Assembly (NCBI GenBank): GCA_028277405.1
Contig: JANQGH010000047.1
Span: forward strand, 1 to 64,000
Reading direction: 5' to 3'
DNA from: Alphaproteobacteria bacterium
GTDB lineage: Bacteria > Pseudomonadota > Alphaproteobacteria > DSM-16000 > Inquilinaceae
DNA: 64,000 bases
Part shown: positions 45,430 through 53,773 of the stretch, in pieces
How the letters are laid out: each line of letters begins with the position of its first letter
Numbering within the stretch: the stretch's first letter is position 1
Translations under genes and position numbers: made by a program
Notes under the pieces: model-generated
What the model was told of the DNA's origin: nothing
Databases searched by the model: none
The model's input: the letters and a program-made list of their open reading frames with translations, nothing else

Positions 45430-46239
45430 CTATCGGCCGCCGTCCCCAGCCAGCTCGCTTTTGCGCTGACGCTTGTAGTGCCGATAGATGTAGAGCGCGA
45501 ACGGGGCCGACGGGATGATGAACCAAGGTGCCGCGATACCGGTGAACAGCAGGTTCAATAGGGCGAACACGCCGATCAGGCCGGCCGAGATCTGGACCGA
45601 TCTCGGCTGCAGGCGAAGCCAGGCCAGGCCCGCCTCGATGCGTGTCGCCGTCCGGGTGAACACCGACTGTTCGGCGGGTTCGGCGTTGGATTCCTTGGCC
45701 GCGTCTTCCGGGTTCGGCGCGTTGCGGCCGTCCAGGCGAACCTTGTAGCTGGGCACCGGCTCGTCGATGTTCTTGACCGACTTGTCGCCGACGAAATCGA
45801 AGCCGAGGGCGAGCTGCTTGCGCGACAGTTCGTAGACCGTGCCGGAAACCAGGATGCCGCCCGGTTCGGCCAGGGCTTCCAGGCGCGAGGCGACGTTGAC
45901 GCCGTCGCCATAGAGGTCTTCGCCGTCATGCATGACGTCGCCGAGATTGATGCCGACCCGGAACCAGAGTTGCTGGGCCTTGGGCAGATCGCGGTTTTCC
46001 GACGTGATCGCGTCCTGGATTTCGACGGCGCAGCGCACCGCCTCCACCACGCTGGGGAACTCCGCGATGACCGCGTCGCCCCAAGTGTTGATCTGGCGGC
46101 CGTCATGGCGCTCGAAATGCTGGCCCATGATGGCGCGATAGCGGCGCAGCCGGTCCAAGGTGGCGTCCTCGTCCGCCGCCATCTTGGTGCTGTAATGCTG
46201 GGCGTCGGCGCAAAAGATCGTGGTGAGCTTGCGCTTCAT
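45430..46239 (-). CDS. Class III adenylate/guanylate cyclase with C-terminal membrane anchor
   Basis: 269 residues. The cyclase homology domain occupies about 1-170: metal-binding Asp in TIFCADAQHYSTKM, second Asp in NTWGDAVIAEF, and FRVGINLGDVMHDGEDLYGDGVNVASRLEALAEPGGILVSG with the transition-state Asn/Arg. Two hydrophobic helices near the C-terminus (about 213-232 and 235-252) form a 2TM-like tail. The anchor is C-terminal rather than N-terminal. The usual Gly/Val of FADxxG(Y/F)S is AQHYS. Makes cyclic nucleotide in response to an unknown signal; convergent with the ROK gene. Confidence 0.87.
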   Translation of the reverse strand: MKRKLTTIFCADAQHYSTKMAADEDATLDRLRRYRAIMGQHFERHDGRQINTWGDAVIAEFPSVVEAVRCAVEIQDAITSENRDLPKAQQLWFRVGINLGDVMHDGEDLYGDGVNVASRLEALAEPGGILVSGTVYELSRKQLALGFDFVGDKSVKNIDEPVPSYKVRLDGRNAPNPEDAAKESNAEPAEQSVFTRTATRIEAGLAWLRLQPRSVQISAGLIGVFALLNLLFTGIAAPWFIIPSAPFALYIYRHYKRQRKSELAGDGGR

Positions 46240-46364
46240 GGGTTCGAGCCGGTCTGGTTGCCCGGACCATATGCGCCATTAGGCCGCAAAACCCAAGGGT
46301 GAATTGCCGGGCTGGAAGTTGTGGCCGACCCGGCCGATGGTCTTGATCTTGGTCTAACAGAGGG

Positions 46365-46799
46365 TCAGGCCGGGCCTTCCAGAAGCGGCCGCAGGCGGTG
46401 TTCGAGTAGCTGATCCCAACCCTGCTCGTGCCGGTCGCGGACATGGCCGTCGTCCGGCCCCAGCGCCTGCCAGCCGGAGTGGACTAGGTCCAGGGTCGTC
46501 ACGCCGTCCTGTTCGCGCAGCGCCATGGTCAACTGGGTGGTGAGCGGGGGCTGGTCGATCTCCCAGCTATAGGCGAGGTGGGCGCGCTTGCCGGAAGGCG
46601 CCTCCAAGGCCGTCACCACGCATTTGACCGGTGCGCCGGAGCCGATGCCGGGCGGGCAGTCCATGGTGAAGGCGCGCCCGTCGACCGGCAGGAAAGTGTT
46701 CGGCATCATCCATTGAGCGATCTTGTCGCTGTCGGTCAGATAGGTCCACACCAGCTCGATGGGCGCCTGGAATTCTATGGTGCGGCGAATGTCGGCCAT
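46365..46799 (-). CDS. SRPBCC (AHSA1-like) domain protein
   Basis: 144 residues. ADIRRTIEFQAPIELVWTYLTDSDKIAQWMMPNTF is the START/Bet v1-fold beginning of AHSA1-type proteins; the last helix LDLVHSGWQALGPDDGHVRDRHEQGWDQLLEHRL closes the hydrophobic pocket. Binds a hydrophobic ligand. Its ATG overlaps the stop of the upstream ArsR gene, the usual coupled pair in which the regulator controls its partner. Confidence 0.9.
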   Translation of the reverse strand: MADIRRTIEFQAPIELVWTYLTDSDKIAQWMMPNTFLPVDGRAFTMDCPPGIGSGAPVKCVVTALEAPSGKRAHLAYSWEIDQPPLTTQLTMALREQDGVTTLDLVHSGWQALGPDDGHVRDRHEQGWDQLLEHRLRPLLEGPA

Positions 46800-47143
46800 C
46801 AGGACGGCTCCTCCCGTTCGTTGCGCTCCGCCTCCGCCTCGACCAGGGCCTTCAGCCGGCCGAGATTGGCATCCCAGAACCGCTCGTAGCGGCCAAGCCA
46901 GTCCCGCACGGTCATCAGCGGTTCGGGGTTCAGCCGGTGAACCCGTTCCCGCCCGCGCCGCGTGATGCGGATCAGATCGTTGTCCTCCAGCACCCTCAGA
47001 TGCTTGGCAACGGCGGGGCGGGAAATGTCGAACTTCTCGGCCAGCTCGCCGGCCGTCAGGTCCGAGGCCATCAGATAGTCGAGGATCTGGCGGCGGTGCG
47101 GGTCGGCGATGGCGCCGAAGATGCCTTGCAAGCGATAGGTCAA
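46799..47143 (-). CDS. ArsR/SmtB-family transcriptional regulator
   Basis: 114 residues, almost all winged helix: LQGIFGAIADPHRRQILDYLMASDLTAGELAEKFDISRPAVAKHLRVLEDNDLIRITRRGRERVHRLN. No metal-binding cysteines are seen, as in members linked to SRPBCC proteins. The C-terminus DWLGRYERFWDANLGRLKALVEAE is typical of that subgroup. Translationally coupled to the SRPBCC gene (TGATG). Confidence 0.93.
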   Translation of the reverse strand: MTYRLQGIFGAIADPHRRQILDYLMASDLTAGELAEKFDISRPAVAKHLRVLEDNDLIRITRRGRERVHRLNPEPLMTVRDWLGRYERFWDANLGRLKALVEAEAERNEREEPS

Positions 47144-47186
47144 GGGGCGGTCAGGTCCTCACATCGGGGCGCTGGAACACGGGGCA

Positions 47187-47789
47187 TCAATTGGCGATTT
47201 GCCGGCGCACGCCGTCCCAATAAAGCGTGTTCCAATGGGTGTTCACGATCTGGCTGAGCGGCCCTTCCTCGACAGTGCCGTCGGGGCTCGGAATGCTCAC
47301 GGCATAGTCCGGCACATTCACCTGAACCAATTCGATCTGGGCGCCTGTCGACGTGTCGCGAAAGGTCAGGACCAGGGTCGAGTCCAAAGCGCCGCGCTGG
47401 TCGACCGTGTAGACGGCCGGATCGGCCGCGCTGACCCAGCCGAAATTCCACCACGCCATCACGACCGTGTAGACGCCGTCGCCCGCTTCCATATCCAAAA
47501 CCCGCGCGTGCAGGCCGCATTGCTCCGGCTGGAAGCAAAAGGCCAGGAGCTGGTCGCCGACCTCGCCCCGTTCCACCGGTTCGCCGTCGACCGTCAGGTA
47601 AGAGGCCGGCAGGCCCGTGATCGCCTCCTGTCCGCTGGCCGTCATGTAGAGGTCGAACAGGCTTTGTGCCGAGGCGCCGGCGAAATGCTGGGTCTGGCTA
47701 AGCGTGGCTGCCTGGGCGCCGGTTGCGGCAAAGGCGGTGGCGATCGCGATGGCAGTGATGATGGGGCGCAGCATGGTCATCCTCTTCAT
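47187..47789 (-). CDS. Exported START/SRPBCC-like protein, unassigned
   Basis: 200 residues with a signal peptide (hydrophobic stretch about 7-27, ending ATGAQAATL). The mature N-terminus SQTQHFAGASAQSLFDLYMTASGQEAITG and the last helix SQIVNTHWNTLYWDGVRRQ are laid out like a SRPBCC fold, but with a periplasmic location. It is upstream of the ArsR-SRPBCC pair on the same strand, 43 bases away, so all three may be one transcript. Function unknown. Confidence 0.65.
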   Translation of the reverse strand: MKRMTMLRPIITAIAIATAFAATGAQAATLSQTQHFAGASAQSLFDLYMTASGQEAITGLPASYLTVDGEPVERGEVGDQLLAFCFQPEQCGLHARVLDMEAGDGVYTVVMAWWNFGWVSAADPAVYTVDQRGALDSTLVLTFRDTSTGAQIELVQVNVPDYAVSIPSPDGTVEEGPLSQIVNTHWNTLYWDGVRRQIAN

Positions 47790-47871
47790 CTAGGCAATGA
47801 CGGATGCCCACTATCTGTCACCTACAGGTTACATGTCAACCTCTTGTGTCTTCCTGGCGCATCCTGCGATC

Positions 47872-48798
47872 TCAGGCGTCGGCTTCCGTCTCGGCCAGAA
47901 ATGTCTCGACCGCGGCGCGCCTGGGCATGGGGGCCACCGCGCCGTAACCCTGGGTCGACAGGGCGGCCGCCGCGTTGGCGTAGCGGGCGGCAGAAAACGG
48001 GTCGCTGCCGGCCACGAGTTCGGCCAGAAAGGCGCCGTCGAACATGTCGCCGGCGGCGGTGGCGTCGACCGTTTCGACCCGGCGACCGGCCACGCGGCGC
48101 CGTTCGTCCTTCGTGGCGACCAGCGTTCCGTCTGCGCCCAGGGTCAGGGCCACGATCTCCGCGCCCAGGCCGAGGTAGAAATCGCAGATGGCGTCCGGAT
48201 CGTCGTGGCCGGTCAGGTGGATCGCATCGTCCAGGCCCGGCAGGGCGATCTGGCACTTTGTCATGGCCGCATGGATGACCGCGCGCGCACGCTCCAGCGG
48301 CCACAGGCGCAGCCTCAGATTGGAATCGTAGGACACGCGCACGCCGGCCTCGCGGGCGACTTCCATGGCACGGAACACGGTGTCCGCCGCGCTGTCGGAA
48401 ATGGCCTGGCTGATGCCGGAGACGTGCAACAGCTTGGCGCCTTCGATGTAGTCGGCCGGCAGGGCGCCCGGTGTCATGCGGCTGGCGGCGCTGCCGGCGC
48501 GCAGATAGCTGAACTGATGGCCGTCCGGCCCGTGGGTGACGAAATAGATGCCGGTATGGGCGGCGTGATCCTGCTCGACATGGGCGCAGTCGACGGCTTC
48601 GGCGCGCCACAGGTCCAGAAAACTGTCACCGAACACGTCGCTGCCCAGCCGGGTGAGATAGCCGACCTTCGCCCCCTGCCGCGCCGCCGCGATGGCGGTG
48701 TTGGAGGTGTCGCCGCCGTGCCCGGAGAGATATCGGCCATCCTGCTGCTGGTTGAATTCCATCATCGGTTCGCCGAGGCAGATGATGTCTGGCTGCAT
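47872..48798 (-). CDS. PfkB-family sugar kinase (2-dehydro-3-deoxygluconokinase-like)
   Basis: 308 residues counted from ATG 48798 (MQPDIICLGEPMMEFNQ, the usual PfkB start); the frame runs on upstream but without homology. Motifs are GGDTSNTAIAAARQGAKVGYLTRLG near the N-terminus and the anion-hole/catalytic Asp in VDATAAGDMFDGAFLAEL near the C-terminus. KDG-kinase-like. It phosphorylates a sugar or sugar acid, possibly one brought in by the nearby frc transporter, though it is not in that operon. Confidence 0.9.
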   Translation of the reverse strand: MQPDIICLGEPMMEFNQQQDGRYLSGHGGDTSNTAIAAARQGAKVGYLTRLGSDVFGDSFLDLWRAEAVDCAHVEQDHAAHTGIYFVTHGPDGHQFSYLRAGSAASRMTPGALPADYIEGAKLLHVSGISQAISDSAADTVFRAMEVAREAGVRVSYDSNLRLRLWPLERARAVIHAAMTKCQIALPGLDDAIHLTGHDDPDAICDFYLGLGAEIVALTLGADGTLVATKDERRRVAGRRVETVDATAAGDMFDGAFLAELVAGSDPFSAARYANAAAALSTQGYGAVAPMPRRAAVETFLAETEADA

Positions 48799-48911
48799 TC
48801 CCAATCCCCCTTGTCGGCAAGGCTGCCGCTTTCTTGGACGCAAGAAACGGGCGGCTTTGCCCATGCCAAAGGCAGATACTTGCCGCTGAGCGAACAAACA
48901 GGGAGCCAGCG

Positions 48912-49655
48912 ATGCCGTCAACACTGTCCGTTTCGGCCATGACCGGCGAACGCCCGGACGACCGGGTGGAGCGGTTGGACTGGGCCAGGATCGGCGAGGA
49001 GCTGAACACGCACGGCGTGGGCCTGACCGGCCCGATCCTGACAGCGGCCGAATGCGACGCGCTGAGCGGCCTGTACGCCGACGACACACGCTTCCGCAGC
49101 CGGGTCGAGATGCGCCGGCACGGCTTTGGCGAGGGCGAGTACAAATACTTCGCCTATCCGCTGCCCGACCTTGTGCAGGGCCTGCGGTCGGCCTTCTATG
49201 GCCCCTTGGCGGCGATCGCGAATGGCTGGATGGCGTCGCTGGGGCGCGACCTGCGCTATCCCGCCGCGCTCGACGACATGTTGGCGCGCTGTCACGCGGC
49301 GGGCCAGCCCCGTCCGACGCCCCTGCTGCTGCAGTACGGGCCAGGCGACTACAACTGCCTGCACCAGGATCTTTACGGCGCCGAGGCCTTTCCGATCCAG
49401 CTTGTCATCCTGTTGGACCGGCCGGGCAGCGACTTCACTGGCGGTGAGTTCGTGCTGACCGAACAGCGCCCGCGCATGCAGTCACGGGCCGAAGTGGTGC
49501 CGCTTCAAAAGGGTCACGGCGCCGTCTTTGCGGTGAACGAACGGCCGAAACAGGGCGGGCGCGGCGTCTATCGGGTGAAGATGCGCCACGGGGTCAGCCG
49601 GCTGCGCAGCGGCCGCAGGCATACGCTGGGTATCATTTTCCACGATGCGAGTTAG
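48912..49655 (+). CDS. 2-oxoglutarate/Fe(II)-dependent oxygenase
   Basis: 247 residues from ATG 48912, with GGGAG eight bases upstream; the longer frame to 48834 overlaps the kinase promoter. The facial triad is visible: HQD in NCLHQDLYGAEAFPIQLVILL, and the distal His in LRSGRRHTLGIIFHDA with the 2OG-binding Arg. FTGGEFVLTEQRPRMQSRAEVVPLQKGHGAVF is typical of the prolyl-hydroxylase-like COG3826 group. Substrate unknown. Overlaps the convergent gene by four bases. Confidence 0.87.
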   Translation: MPSTLSVSAMTGERPDDRVERLDWARIGEELNTHGVGLTGPILTAAECDALSGLYADDTRFRSRVEMRRHGFGEGEYKYFAYPLPDLVQGLRSAFYGPLAAIANGWMASLGRDLRYPAALDDMLARCHAAGQPRPTPLLLQYGPGDYNCLHQDLYGAEAFPIQLVILLDRPGSDFTGGEFVLTEQRPRMQSRAEVVPLQKGHGAVFAVNERPKQGGRGVYRVKMRHGVSRLRSGRRHTLGIIFHDAS

Positions 49656-50680
49656 GGCCGATCCTCCCGCGCGGCTTGGCGCATCGCGGCGGCATTGCCG
49701 GCCGCCGTCTGCCAGACCAGGCACCGCGCGCTGCCGCCCATGAAGCACACATCCTGGCTTGGCACGGGCACCACCGCCTTGGACGTGTGCTCATCGATCA
49801 GGGCCAGGACTTCGGCATCCAGCGGACTGTCGAACTGCGGCACGTAGACGGCATTGTCGGTCACGACCGAATTCACATAGATGCCGCAGGCCGAACTGAA
49901 CCGATCGTCCCAAGCGCCCTCGTCCGGCGCCGACGGCAATTCGATGATCGTGACGTCCGGGAAGGCGGCCGTCAGCGCCTCCATCACCTCGGTTCGAAAG
50001 GGCTCGTCATAGCGGTTCACGAACAGGGTCTGCGGGTCCGTGAACATCACCATGCCGTCGGCGTGGGCCAGCCCGTCCGGATCGTCGTTCGGGATGATCG
50101 CCACCCGTTCGATGCCGGGCAGGTCCCGCAGCGCCGCGACCCCCTCGTCATGGGACAGGCGATTATCCTCCAAAAACCGGTCCGTGACGATGATCCCGCC
50201 TGCACCATCGTCGACGACATTGCCGCCATCCAGGACCAAAGGGCTCGACGGGAACGAAATACCGGCCTCGTTGGCGATCTGCCGGAACCCGGCCTGCACC
50301 CCATCGGCCTCGCGCTGGTCGCCGCCCTGTGCGGAGGCGGCGTAGCGGAACGACACCGGGGCGTGCGGCTGAACCGGCGAGAAGTCCCGCACCCAGATGT
50401 CGAGCGCCGGCCGCATCAGCAACATCTCGTCCGGCAGGACCGCCGACAGATACTCGTAGGCAGCCGCGTCGGCCAGGATGACCACGTCGTCATGGGGCGC
50501 GATGGCCCGCGCGTAGGCGACCTGAAAGTCCAGAATGTCTTCATAGACATCGCGGTAATAGGGGTCGTCCGATGTCGGCGCGGACAAGACCAGGGTCATC
50601 CGCTCGTCCTGGGCGATCGCGTGCGTGCCGGGAACCATCAAGGCCATTGCCAGTATCCAATGCAGTCTCATGGCTGCCAT
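49652..50680 (-). CDS. Exported agmatine-deiminase/PAD-like protein
   Basis: 342 residues from ATG 50680; a second ATG at 50671 is also possible. N-terminal signal peptide (LHWILAMALMVPGTHAIAQ). The pentein fold of peptidyl-arginine/agmatine deiminases is recognised by DIWVRDFSPVQ (Asp), VLDGGNVVDDG, HADGMVMF (catalytic His) and the C-terminal Cys in FMGGSARCLVWQTA. Catalytic residues are all present, so it is probably an active guanidino-hydrolase in the periplasm; most agmatine deiminases are cytoplasmic and are encoded with an N-carbamoylputrescine amidase, which is absent here. Confidence 0.82.
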   Translation of the reverse strand: MAAMRLHWILAMALMVPGTHAIAQDERMTLVLSAPTSDDPYYRDVYEDILDFQVAYARAIAPHDDVVILADAAAYEYLSAVLPDEMLLMRPALDIWVRDFSPVQPHAPVSFRYAASAQGGDQREADGVQAGFRQIANEAGISFPSSPLVLDGGNVVDDGAGGIIVTDRFLEDNRLSHDEGVAALRDLPGIERVAIIPNDDPDGLAHADGMVMFTDPQTLFVNRYDEPFRTEVMEALTAAFPDVTIIELPSAPDEGAWDDRFSSACGIYVNSVVTDNAVYVPQFDSPLDAEVLALIDEHTSKAVVPVPSQDVCFMGGSARCLVWQTAAGNAAAMRQAAREDRP

Positions 50681-50835
50681 CTGCCCCTCATGTTGACGAC
50701 GCGGTGACGTCGGGCTTGGATGGTCACGCGCCATCCAGACGTTTGCGGTCCCACCTGCCCGAACGTACCATTGCTTCAACCCATCGCCTCTGGGGCAACG
50801 CCGCCCCGATGCGATTTGGTACAGTGAGGGATCTG

Positions 50836-52497
50836 ATGACGGATTACTACGATCTCGGCAGCTACGGCCGGCCGGTCACGACGCGTTCGGCCGAGGCCCA
50901 GCTTTGGTTCAATCGCGGCCTGGTCTGGTGCTACGGCTATCACCATGAAGAGGCGATCGACTGCTTCGAAAAGGCGCTTGAGCACGATCCGGACTGCGCC
51001 ATGGCCCATTGGGGCATCGCTTATTCGATCGGTCCCAACTACAACAAGCCCTGGATCATGTTCGACGAGCGCGACATGCGGGAATCGCTGGGCCGCGCCT
51101 ATGCCGAGACCCAGGCCGCGCTGGCGCGCATCGACGCTGTGACGCCCGTCGAACGGGCGCTGATCGAGGCCTTACCAGCCCGCTATCCGCAGGCGGATCC
51201 GATCGAGGACTGCCGGCCCTGGAACGACGACTTCGCCAATGCCATGCGAACAGCCTTTGCCGCCCACCGCGACGATCTGGACGTACGTACGATCTTTGTC
51301 GAATCGATCATGAACCGTACGCCCTGGAAGCTGTGGGACCTGAACACGGGCAAGGCGGCGGACGGCGCCGGCACCGAAGAGGCCTTGGGCGTGATGGAAG
51401 AGGCATTTTCCGGCGCCCAGGCCGACGACGCCTATGTCCATCCCGGGCTGCTGCACCTCTACATCCATCTGCTGGAGATGTCGCCCTTCCCGGAACGGGC
51501 GCTGAAGGCCGGCGATGCGCTGCGCGACCTCGTGCCGGATGCCGGGCATCTGCGCCACATGCCGACCCATATCGACGTCTTATGCGGCAACTATCACGCG
51601 GTGGTCGACGGCAACCGCAAGGCCATCCTGGCGGATCTGAAGTTCTTGGACGACAAGGGTCCGATGAATTTCTACACCGCCTATCGCGTACACAATTATC
51701 ACTTCGAGATGTATGGCGCGATGTTCCTCGGCCAGTACGCCCCGGCGGTCCGCGCCGCCGATGAGCTGATCGAGACCGTGCCGGAGGATCTGCTGCGCGT
51801 GCCCTCGCCGCCCATGGCCGACTGGCTGGAGGGTTACTTCTCGCTGAAACAGCATGTGCTGGTCCGCTTCGGCAAATGGCAGGAGATCATCGACCAGGAA
51901 CTGCCGGAGGATCGCGAGCTTTATTGCGTGACCACGGCCATGATGCACTACGCCAAGGCCGTAGCGCATGCCGCCAGCGGCAACGTGCCAGCGGCGGAGG
52001 AAGAGCGACGAAGCTTCCTGGCCGCGCGCGAAAAGGTGCCGGACACGCGCTACATCCACGTCAACACCTGCCTGGACATTCTGGGCGTGGCCGAGGCGAT
52101 GCTGGACGGCGAGCTTGAGTATCGGAAGGGCAATTACGATACGGCGTTCGCCCATCTGCGCGAGGCCGTCGCGCGCGACGACGCGCTGCCCTATGACGAA
52201 CCCTGGGGCTGGATGCAGCCGCCGCGCCACGCGCTGGGCGCCCTGTTGCTGGAGCAGGGACGGCCGGAAGAGGCCGAGGCGGTCTACCGGGCCGATCTGG
52301 GCATCGACGGCACGCTGAACCGGTCCAGCCAGAATCCGGACAATGTCTGGAGCCTGCACGGCCTGCACGAATGCCTCGTCCGGCGTGGCGAACTGGCGGA
52401 GGCCGCGATCATCAAGCAGCGGCTGGAGCTGGCCTCGGCCAGGGCCGACGTGCCGATCAAGGCCTCATGCTATTGCCGTCTGCAGCACGCGGCATGA
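50836..52497 (+). CDS. Large tetratricopeptide-repeat protein
   Basis: 553 residues from ATG 50836, with GAGGG five bases upstream. A longer in-frame extension to 50572 is antisense to the deiminase gene and rejected. The start ARSAEAQLWFNRGLVWCYGYHHEEAIDCFEKALEHDPDCAMAHWGIAYSIGPNYN-like block is a TPR pair. It continues with alpha-solenoid sequence and a C-terminal TPR (RHALGALLLEQGRPEEAEAVYRADL). No enzymatic motif or membrane helix, so it is probably a cytosolic scaffold. A methyltransferase gene follows 25 bases downstream. Confidence 0.85.
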   Translation: MTDYYDLGSYGRPVTTRSAEAQLWFNRGLVWCYGYHHEEAIDCFEKALEHDPDCAMAHWGIAYSIGPNYNKPWIMFDERDMRESLGRAYAETQAALARIDAVTPVERALIEALPARYPQADPIEDCRPWNDDFANAMRTAFAAHRDDLDVRTIFVESIMNRTPWKLWDLNTGKAADGAGTEEALGVMEEAFSGAQADDAYVHPGLLHLYIHLLEMSPFPERALKAGDALRDLVPDAGHLRHMPTHIDVLCGNYHAVVDGNRKAILADLKFLDDKGPMNFYTAYRVHNYHFEMYGAMFLGQYAPAVRAADELIETVPEDLLRVPSPPMADWLEGYFSLKQHVLVRFGKWQEIIDQELPEDRELYCVTTAMMHYAKAVAHAASGNVPAAEEERRSFLAAREKVPDTRYIHVNTCLDILGVAEAMLDGELEYRKGNYDTAFAHLREAVARDDALPYDEPWGWMQPPRHALGALLLEQGRPEEAEAVYRADLGIDGTLNRSSQNPDNVWSLHGLHECLVRRGELAEAAIIKQRLELASARADVPIKASCYCRLQHAA

Positions 52498-52522
52498 TCC
52501 GCGCCATGGGACGCGCCTTTTG

Positions 52523-53260
52523 ATGCGAATCTATCGAGACCTCGTCGACTGGTATCCGCTGATCTCAATCGTCGAAGAGTACGCGGAGGAAGCCGACCAT
52601 CTTGTTAAGGTCGTCGAGGCGACGGCCGGAGGCGCGGCGTCGAGCCTGCTGGAGCTGGGGGCGGGTGCGGGCCATTTGGCATCGCACCTGAAGGCCCGCT
52701 TTGCGTGTACGCTGACGGATCTGTCGCCGGAGATGCTTGATCTCAGCCGTGACCTCAATCCGGAATGCACGCACGTACAGGGTGACATGCGGTCAATGCG
52801 GCTGGGGCAGACGTTCGACGTCGTGCTGATCCACGACGCGATCGGCTACATGATCACGAGAGAAGATCTCGCCGCCGCGATCGAAACCGCGCGCGCCCAC
52901 CTGGCGCCGGAAGGCGTTGCCATCTTCATCCCCGACCTGATCAGGGACGCATTCGAGCCGACCGTCCATAGCGGCGGGGCCGACCTGCCCGACGGACGGG
53001 CCCTGCGTTACATGGAATGGGCCCACGATCCCGACCCCGCCGATACGGTGGTGGATGTGGATTTCTGCCTCATGATCCGCGAGCCCGGCCGTGACGTGCG
53101 GGTCGAGCACGACAAGCATATCGAGGGCCTGTTCGATCGGGCGACCTGGCGCGGCCTGATCGAACAAGCGGGCCTGATGCTTTTGGATGTCGATGTGCCC
53201 GACCCGTACGCGGACGAGCATGAGGTGTTCGTGGCGCGGCATCGCGGGGCAGGCGCCTGA
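52523..53260 (+). CDS. Class I SAM-dependent methyltransferase
   Basis: 245 residues from ATG 52523. SAM-binding motif I is SSLLELGAGAGHLASHLK, motif II TLTDLSPEMLDLSRDLNP, and the motif after it FDVVLIHDAIGYMITREDLAAAIETARAHLAPEGVAIFIPD. The N-terminus WYPLISIVEEYAEEADHL is family-typical. Small-molecule substrate unknown. Placed for co-transcription with the TPR gene. Confidence 0.9.
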   Translation: MRIYRDLVDWYPLISIVEEYAEEADHLVKVVEATAGGAASSLLELGAGAGHLASHLKARFACTLTDLSPEMLDLSRDLNPECTHVQGDMRSMRLGQTFDVVLIHDAIGYMITREDLAAAIETARAHLAPEGVAIFIPDLIRDAFEPTVHSGGADLPDGRALRYMEWAHDPDPADTVVDVDFCLMIREPGRDVRVEHDKHIEGLFDRATWRGLIEQAGLMLLDVDVPDPYADEHEVFVARHRGAGA

Positions 53261-53335
53261 TCGCACCAGGTGCTTGCCATCGTCGGCAAATAGGCGCTGA
53301 ATTCCGGCTGATCGGCAGCCAGGGAGGGACTAGCG

Positions 53336-53773
53336 ATGTCCCCAAACACGCACTTGAACACGTACCTGACGTTCGACGGCAATTGCCGCGAGGCATTTGA
53401 GTTCTACAAGTCCGTCTTCGGCGGTGATTTCAGCGCCTTTCAGACCTTTGGCGACGCCCCGCCCGACATGCCCATCGCCGATGCGGACAAGGACCGGGTG
53501 ATGCATGTCTCCCTGCCGGTCGGCGGGTCGACCTTGATGGGCAGCGACACGGCGGGCGGCTTCGGTGGCCCCGTCGTGGTCGGCAACAACTTCTCGATCA
53601 GCATCGCGCCGGAGAGCAAGCAGCAGTGCGACGACCTGTTCGCCAAGCTGAGCGACGGGGGCGAAGTGCGCATGAAGATGCAGGACACCTTCTGGGGTGC
53701 CTATTTCGGCATGTGCAAGGACCGTTTCGACATCAACTGGATGATCAATCACGACACCAGTTCGGGCGGTTAA
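53336..53773 (+). CDS. VOC-family (PhnB-like) protein
   Basis: 145 residues. NTYLTFDGNCREAFEFYKSVFGGDFSAFQTFGDAP is the glyoxalase/bleomycin-resistance (PhnB-type) N-terminus, and FAKLSDGGEVRMKMQDTFWGAYFGMCKDRFDINWMIN the C-terminal half. PhnB-like proteins are widespread with unclear functions and often lack the full metal set. Overlaps the convergent SnoaL-like gene by four bases. Confidence 0.9.
   Translation: MSPNTHLNTYLTFDGNCREAFEFYKSVFGGDFSAFQTFGDAPPDMPIADADKDRVMHVSLPVGGSTLMGSDTAGGFGGPVVVGNNFSISIAPESKQQCDDLFAKLSDGGEVRMKMQDTFWGAYFGMCKDRFDINWMINHDTSSGG

Noticed and set aside
50572..50835. N-terminal extension of the TPR protein by 88 codons
   Set aside because: It is antisense to the deiminase gene and its promoter, and the ribosome site and homology begin at 50836.
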